Under the pieces are notes generated by a model that had not been told where the DNA came from, did not search any database, and was given only the letters and a program-made list of their open reading frames with translations. This document shows positions 5,766-10,029 of a DNA stretch of 10,029 nt, one piece after another. The translations under genes and the position numbers were made by a program. Source of the stretch: a bacterium. Lineage in GTDB: Archaea > Thermoplasmatota > Thermoplasmata > Lutacidiplasmatales > UBA184. How positions within the stretch are numbered: position 1 is the stretch's first letter; the number at the start of each line of letters is the position of its first letter. The DNA lies in contig JAKBKR010000049.1 of the NCBI GenBank assembly GCA_021832495.1, forward strand, positions 1 through 10,029, in the 5' to 3' direction.

Positions 5766-8304
5766 GCTCGATCACCAAGTAGTCGATGGGGTCGACCCAG
5801 CGAATCGTGCCTTCCACGGTAAGACTGAGGCGTATCGGGCCCGCAGGGAGGGAAAGGTTCAGCCACGTGCCGTAGGCCGCTCCGCTCTGGGGGAAATAAA
5901 CGCTACCCTCGGGTGTTCCGTTCACACCGACCACCAGGTATTCCGAGGTCTTGAACACGATGCGGTGGACATAAAGGAGGTAGCTTCCCGACCGTGGGAC
6001 ATTGAGGCAGTACGTCACGTTGACCCCGTCAACTCCGTTCGGGCTCACGGAACTGATCGCGTTCGGGCTGCTGGGCATCCCGAAGGGTGAGTCGAGCGCC
6101 ATCGGAGAGAAGACCTCCGTCAAGGAAGGATCGATCTGGCAGTACGAGATGGCAGGCACGAATCCCAGGGGTTCGCCGGGAGCGAATTCAAAGACATCGA
6201 CCTGCGGGTTGGAATACACCAGAGGAAGGTAAGGGAGGTGAGAGAAGGCGGCAATCTCCTGGTCGCTGAACCCTTTCTGAAAGATATAGTAGTCCATGGC
6301 CATGCGCTGTGACGCCGCCGAGGCGTTGGAGTACGTCGGGCTGGTCATGACGAGATTCTCGTAGAAGTAGCTCAGGTTGGACGGAGAGGGCGTTCCATAG
6401 AGTACTACAGGGAGATCGAACCGAGGCCGGGAGACCACCACGTGGCCCGAATAATCGCGGATCACCTCCAACGCGGAATTCCCCGACATCTCGTCAGCCG
6501 CAAAAATGCTTCCCGGAACGGCATGGACCTTAAGCCACTCACTCGCAGCCCTGAGGTCCGGGGTGAACACATTCTGGGGACGAGCGGCAGACTGGGAGGT
6601 ACCGGACATGGACCACGCCCCCATGGCGGTGGAGGACACCACAAGGGCCAGGAGCAACATCCCCGGAATCCGACCGAGGACACGATTGGCCGATCGCCTC
6701 CGAGCGGTGGGCAGAGAGGGAGTGGGGGCATCAGGTTCCCGGGCCGGGGAAGCACCGTCCCCGGAGGGGCTCCGGAGGGATTGGGGGTTCTGCCATCTCA
6801 GGACGAAGTCAAAGCCGATACCAAGAACGGGATAGAGCGGGATGGCCACAAATTCCAAGAATCTCGTCCAGTTGATCCCCAGGAGGGCCGACCCCACCGG
6901 GCTGGCGGAAAGGTAGACGGCCACGAGACCCAGGAGCCCCAAGAGAAAGAGACCGTGGGGAATCCCTTCCCCTGCGGCATCCTTCCCTTTCCGGAGACGG
7001 CGGAAAGTCACCGTGACGAGGGCGAACCCAACCAGCAGGACGAGCACAACCTCGAAGACAGTGTAAATGCCCAAGGGGGAACTGTCCGTGAAGAGAATGG
7101 TCCAGTCGAACTGGGTGAACATGGAGACACTGAGCTTTCCGCCCGAGATGGCGGGCGAGGCAGCGGCGGCGGCGTGGGGCTCCAAGTACGGGGGAAGGAG
7201 GATCAGAGTGGGAAGCAGAGACAAGACGTAACGGAAGGTGGTCCACTTGATCCCGCGGAACCACGACGTCTCTATCCAGAAAAGGGGAATCGCCGGCAGC
7301 AGAAAGAAGAAATCCAGCTGATTGTCGAGGGCGGTCAGAGCCATGGCCAGGCTGAGCAAGCACACTTCCATCCATTGGCTCCCCTTCCCGTTCAAGAGGT
7401 CCACGAGCAAGATGAGCGTGGCAATGTACGCCGGGATTCCGAAGAGGCTGTCAGGGAAGATCCCGTAGAACGCGGCGGGGAAGAGGCTGTTGAAGTACAA
7501 GGGCTGGTCCATCCAGGGACTCAGCATCCAGACGATCGGAAGGCCGTAGACCGCAATGGACCTCCGGGCAAAGCGACGGATCAGTACGTACATCCCCAAG
7601 GGAGACAGGATCACCGGTATGATCGCCAGAGGCCCCGCCAGCGTGATCGGCACGACATTCGTGGCTGAGGCCAGCACCGCGTACAATACCGGCATCCCAG
7701 GTGCTGCCCCCCCCGCTGGTGCATAGGGGTACCACACTGCGGACAGGTCGGGCCATCCCCCCTGCGTGGCGATCCGGTACCCGAGCTCGGTGAATACTGC
7801 CGTATCGCCTCCGATCAGAAACCCATGGGCATAGATCAGAAGGACCGGGGTCATCACGAGAAGAACCACTCCGGCGATGATGAGGAAGTAGAGTCCTTCC
7901 TCACCGGACACCGAGAGGAGGCTCCCGATCCCGGCACGGCATGATCCCAGGAGTTCCTTACGCGCGAGTAGGACCGCACAGGCAACAATGGCCACCTCTA
8001 CCAAGAGGGTGGCTGGGAGGGAGTAGAGTGAGGAACGGGTGAGGAGCCAGCCGGAGCCTTGCAACAGTGCGAAACCGGCGACATTGGAAAGGAAGAGTGT
8101 CTCGATAAAGCCCTTCGGTCCGCGATTGAAACGGGCGTTCAGGCACAGGTAGAGGATTCCGCCGGGCACGACGATGGCGAAGAGATAGACGGCCGCCACC
8201 ACCAACCCGACAAGGCCGGCTAGAATCGAGGAGCAAACGAGGATGAGAGCGAACGACAGCGCGAGCACTCCCAGCGGTTTCTTGGATTTGGACAGCAGGA
8301 ACAT
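5758..8304 (-). CDS. Multipass membrane protein with GT-C-like topology and outer C-terminal beta domain
   Basis: This 848-residue protein has roughly 14-16 hydrophobic segments between 11 and 567, then a 280-residue soluble C-terminal region. The first long loop after five N-terminal helices (about 158-203) contains GGDTAVFTELGYRIA (165-179), resembling the acidic first outer loop of GT-C glycosyltransferases, with D167 as candidate catalytic residue. NWTRFLEF (478-485) before a late helix also recalls GT-C enzymes. Residues 503-543 are a Pro/Arg/Ser-rich linker. After the last helix (about 546-566) come a W-L-K...PGS segment (590-599) and, at about 765-846, a beta-sandwich-like stretch (GSYLLYV, VGVNGTPEG, WLNLSLPAG) resembling carbohydrate-binding modules. 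Six sequons (N478, N643, N660, N762, N795, N816) include five in the presumed outer domain. The ATG follows the preceding TGA directly and has GGGAG 6 nt upstream. The gene call is firm; glycosyltransferase activity is inferred, and a polymer- or glycan-handling membrane protein without catalysis is the alternative. Confidence 0.85.
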   Translation of the reverse strand: MFLLSKSKKPLGVLALSFALILVCSSILAGLVGLVVAAVYLFAIVVPGGILYLCLNARFNRGPKGFIETLFLSNVAGFALLQGSGWLLTRSSLYSLPATLLVEVAIVACAVLLARKELLGSCRAGIGSLLSVSGEEGLYFLIIAGVVLLVMTPVLLIYAHGFLIGGDTAVFTELGYRIATQGGWPDLSAVWYPYAPAGGAAPGMPVLYAVLASATNVVPITLAGPLAIIPVILSPLGMYVLIRRFARRSIAVYGLPIVWMLSPWMDQPLYFNSLFPAAFYGIFPDSLFGIPAYIATLILLVDLLNGKGSQWMEVCLLSLAMALTALDNQLDFFFLLPAIPLFWIETSWFRGIKWTTFRYVLSLLPTLILLPPYLEPHAAAAASPAISGGKLSVSMFTQFDWTILFTDSSPLGIYTVFEVVLVLLVGFALVTVTFRRLRKGKDAAGEGIPHGLFLLGLLGLVAVYLSASPVGSALLGINWTRFLEFVAIPLYPVLGIGFDFVLRWQNPQSLRSPSGDGASPAREPDAPTPSLPTARRRSANRVLGRIPGMLLLALVVSSTAMGAWSMSGTSQSAARPQNVFTPDLRAASEWLKVHAVPGSIFAADEMSGNSALEVIRDYSGHVVVSRPRFDLPVVLYGTPSPSNLSYFYENLVMTSPTYSNASAASQRMAMDYYIFQKGFSDQEIAAFSHLPYLPLVYSNPQVDVFEFAPGEPLGFVPAISYCQIDPSLTEVFSPMALDSPFGMPSSPNAISSVSPNGVDGVNVTYCLNVPRSGSYLLYVHRIVFKTSEYLVVGVNGTPEGSVYFPQSGAAYGTWLNLSLPAGPIRLSLTVEGTIRWVDPIDYLVIEHE
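5771..5776 (-). promoter_or_regulatory. Canonical Shine-Dalgarno for the FkbM-type gene
   Basis: On the - strand GGTGAT lies 5 nt before the ATG at 5765 and within the last codons of the 848-residue gene. It is a strong match to the archaeal 16S rRNA tail and supports coupled translation. Confidence 0.7.
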
Positions 8305-9408
8305 TCAGGACTCCCAGGGGATCTCGAACGAGAGGGACTCCCCGATCCCAAGGGTGATGGGCGAGACATTCGAGAGGGTCAATAAAGTCGTCGGCTGCAC
8401 GCCCGGAGTCGCTCGTTCCAACAGGAAGAGGGATCCGCTGCTGGCCCCAGAGCTGTTGACCGGAACGACGAGCCGATACCCGGTCGGGACGGAGGGAAGG
8501 GAGGACCCAGGCAGGTCGTTCACAAAGGGAACCAGGGTCGCCGTTTCGCAAGAACTCGGAGCGGCGAGGAAGGCGAAGGATCCGGTAGAGGTGGCGAAGA
8601 TTCCCAGGATGTTCGAGAGCGTGGGTACGACTACCGCAAAGGGCCCCCCGGACGCGTTCAACATGGGCAACTGGTAAGATAGCCGAAGCCCCCCGTTCAC
8701 CGAGGCCGACAGCGCACCGTCCGACGCAAGGTTGACCGTGAGAAGAGAAGGTACGGCTGGGTTGAAGGGAAACGGAGCCGACCGGGCTGCGAGGGTAAAG
8801 TTGGCGTAGGTCACATAGTGGTAGTAGCTCACCCAGGCGGACGGAGGCCCTCCACTCCCGATCTGAATCACCACGAGAGTCGACAGAGTGTTCGGCAGGA
8901 GCAAACCCATTCCCATCGAGGGCCACTTCGTGTTTCCCGCCAAGACCAACGAGATGGAGGTCGGTCCAAAGACCTGCAACCCCGCGGCCTGGTAAAATGT
9001 GTCGTTGGTCGCCGAAGTCCCCGGGTAGGGAGTTTGGACCAACGACAGGTTGGACTGGCAAGGCATGGCGGGACCGCTTCCCGGGAGTGAGAACGCCGTA
9101 TTCTCCCCCTGCGTAGTCGCCGTACCCAGCCGAGCAGGGACCCCGATTGGAAAGAATACCCCGGAGACGTTGATCACGGGAAGGCTCTCGGGGGGAACCT
9201 GTCCAAGGACGTTTCCGGTGTTGGTGTAGGAAAGGTTCCACGTCTCCTGAAAAGAGGGCGAGGCAACATCATAACTCGAGGAGACCGAGGAGCGAAAGAT
9301 GCCGGAGGAACTGCTGGGGATGAACTCGAATTCCACGAGCGCCAAGGCACTGAGCAGGGTCACGCCAATCACCAGCAGGATGTAGATCCTCCCGCGCTCT
9401 CTCGTCAA
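8305..9408 (-). CDS. Secreted, N-terminally anchored sequon-rich surface protein of unknown function
   Basis: I do not recognise a family. The 367-residue product has a short basic N-terminus (TRERGR), one hydrophobic segment at about 9-26 that would act as an uncleaved anchor or signal, a Ser-rich spacer (32-50), then an outer region rich in Ser, Gly, Pro and beta-branched residues. Eight N-X-S/T sequons are visible (N58, N80, N120, N135, N203, N251, N318, N347). The only two cysteines, C117 and C287, could form a disulfide. The stretch 190-280 (AWVSYYHYVTY, SDGALSASVNGG) has the rhythm of a ConA/LamG-like jelly roll, which is only suggestive. The start is TTG: no in-frame ATG exists upstream or before residue 115, and a strong promoter ends just upstream. 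It leads the operon, its TGA abutting the ATG of the GT-C-like protein, suggesting a partner or glycosylation target of that protein. Confidence 0.8.
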   Translation of the reverse strand: MTRERGRIYILLVIGVTLLSALALVEFEFIPSSSSGIFRSSVSSSYDVASPSFQETWNLSYTNTGNVLGQVPPESLPVINVSGVFFPIGVPARLGTATTQGENTAFSLPGSGPAMPCQSNLSLVQTPYPGTSATNDTFYQAAGLQVFGPTSISLVLAGNTKWPSMGMGLLLPNTLSTLVVIQIGSGGPPSAWVSYYHYVTYANFTLAARSAPFPFNPAVPSLLTVNLASDGALSASVNGGLRLSYQLPMLNASGGPFAVVVPTLSNILGIFATSTGSFAFLAAPSSCETATLVPFVNDLPGSSLPSVPTGYRLVVPVNSSGASSGSLFLLERATPGVQPTTLLTLSNVSPITLGIGESLSFEIPWES

Positions 9409-9443
9409 GATGATCTCTGGCGGAATCGAAATGCACTTCCGCT

Positions 9444-9460
9444 CATATATATTCCTTTTT
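9444..9460 (-). promoter_or_regulatory. Strong archaeal BRE/TATA promoter of the three-gene surface operon
   Basis: On the - strand the sequence reads AAAAAGG followed by AATATATATG. This is an AT-rich TATA box (9453-9444) with a purine-rich BRE-like stretch just upstream, in otherwise very GC-rich DNA. Expected initiation is near 9420, leaving a leader of only about 12 nt before the TTG at 9408, with a partial Shine-Dalgarno (GAGAT). It is the clearest promoter in the window and the best single sign that the DNA is archaeal. Confidence 0.75.
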
Positions 9461-9551
9461 CCGGGGACGAGCGCTGCCGCGGCCCCGTGGGCAGGGAACG
9501 GCGTTCACCTGCGTGGTTCCGCGCCGGTGGGTCGGGGGGGGAGTAGAGGAA

Positions 9552-10029
9552 TCAAGGCGCCCCAGTCGGTCCGTGCGACACGGATGCCGATTCTGCAAAT
9601 TCTTTCCACGCCCTGCGGAGAGTGGGGAGAACCTGTCGTGGCTCCACATCCCTCTTCAGTTCCCGAGACATCGACGTCATGATCTTCCCCTCGAACCCGC
9701 ACGGGTGGATCTTCTCGAAGTAGGAGAGGTCGGTGGCCACGTTCAGGGCGAAGCCGTGGTAGGTCACCCAGTCCCGTACCGCGATGCCCACCGAGGCGAT
9801 CTTCTTGTCCCCGACCCAGACCCCCCGCTTCCCCTCCACCCTGCGTCCCTGGATGCCGAAGGGTTCCAGCGTGCGGGCGACCATCTCCTCCAGGGCATGG
9901 ACGAAGGCGCGCACGTCCCTTCCCCTCGGGGTCAGGTCCACGATGGGATATCCCACGATCTGGCCGGGCCCGTGGTAGGTGGCGAGCCCCCCGCGCTCGA
10001 TGTGGAAGACCGGGACCCCGTCCACCTCC
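9552..10029 (-). CDS. lipB: Octanoyl-[acyl-carrier-protein]:protein N-octanoyltransferase LipB (5' end missing)
   Basis: LipB moves octanoate from acyl carrier protein to the lipoyl domain of 2-oxoacid dehydrogenases or glycine cleavage H protein, ahead of sulfur insertion by LipA, in the cytoplasm. Visible motifs, in order, are ERGGLATYHGPGQIVGYP, GVWVGDKKIASVG carrying the active-site lysine, VTYHGFALNV, and FEKIHPCGFEG with the conserved active-site cysteine, followed by the usual TSM. The frame stays open through the right edge; the GTG at 10025 is internal (Val), and roughly the first 60-75 residues of a normal LipB lie outside. It is unrelated in function to the glycan genes and lies 143 bp upstream of the surface operon on the same strand, which has its own promoter. 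No T-rich terminator follows the stop. Confidence 0.95.
   Translation of the reverse strand, partial: EVDGVPVFHIERGGLATYHGPGQIVGYPIVDLTPRGRDVRAFVHALEEMVARTLEPFGIQGRRVEGKRGVWVGDKKIASVGIAVRDWVTYHGFALNVATDLSYFEKIHPCGFEGKIMTSMSRELKRDVEPRQVLPTLRRAWKEFAESASVSHGPTGAP

Noticed and set aside
6442..7668. Open frame of about 408 codons on the + strand opposite the 848-residue membrane protein
   Set aside because: The product is extremely polar (Gly, Glu, Arg, Gln, His), mirroring hydrophobic codons on the other strand. No motif is visible.
7958..9241. Open frame of about 427 codons on the - strand in another frame across the surface-operon junction
   Set aside because: It runs across the boundary of two better-supported genes with a Shine-Dalgarno and promoter, and its composition is Arg/Pro/Gly/Ser-rich without domains.
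9534..9541. Run of eight G (C8 on the - strand) just after lipB
   Set aside because: There is no T-tract or hairpin tied to it; it looks like a simple homopolymer in GC-rich intergenic DNA.
9481..9550. Possible tRNA or stem-loop in the GC-rich intergenic stretch
   Set aside because: GGTTCC resembles a T-arm fragment, but no acceptor stem, anticodon arm or consistent pairing could be built around it.

Overview
The window looks like a piece of an archaeal chromosome, most plausibly a GC-rich member of the Thermoplasmatota. This is an inference. It rests on a clear archaeal-type promoter (AT-rich TATA box at 9444-9453, purine-rich BRE-like stretch just upstream, start codon about 35 nt downstream), a second BRE/TATA-like element ahead of gmd, canonical GGTGAT and GGAGG ribosome-binding sites at internal operon genes, and surface proteins dense in N-X-S/T sequons. 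No rRNA, tRNA, CRISPR array, transposase or phage gene is visible. No gene-free stretch exceeds about 155 bp.

Layout from left to right. The 3' end of an unidentified Cys-containing gene (1-102, +) is followed by a membrane-anchored family 2 glycosyltransferase with an N-terminal DUF2304-like domain (190-1425, +). That gene converges on a family 4 glycosyltransferase (1467-2591, -) across a 41-bp gap that holds two perfect hairpins. A 154-bp divergent promoter region separates the family 4 enzyme from a two-gene + strand operon: GDP-mannose 4,6-dehydratase (2746-3807) and a DegT-family aminotransferase that looks like GDP-perosamine synthase (3804-4934). These two overlap by ATGA.

Only 9 bp further on, the + strand operon meets a three-gene - strand operon. 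Read in its own direction it encodes an N-terminally anchored, sequon-rich surface protein (9408-8305), an 848-residue multipass membrane protein with GT-C-like topology and a large outer C-terminal beta-rich domain (8304-5758), and an FkbM-family methyltransferase (5765-4944). The joints are a 0-nt gap and an 8-nt overlap. At the right edge is the truncated lipoate biosynthesis gene lipB (- strand), which is unrelated housekeeping.

Taken together, most of the window reads as a cell-surface glycosylation locus. Gmd and the aminotransferase would make GDP-perosamine from GDP-mannose. The family 2 and family 4 enzymes would assemble a lipid-linked glycan in the cytoplasm or at the membrane. FkbM could O-methylate a sugar. 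The GT-C-like protein could act on the outer face, with the sequon-rich surface protein as a possible target or partner. The pathway steps for gmd and the aminotransferase are well supported by motifs; the link to the GT-C/surface-protein operon is a proposal.
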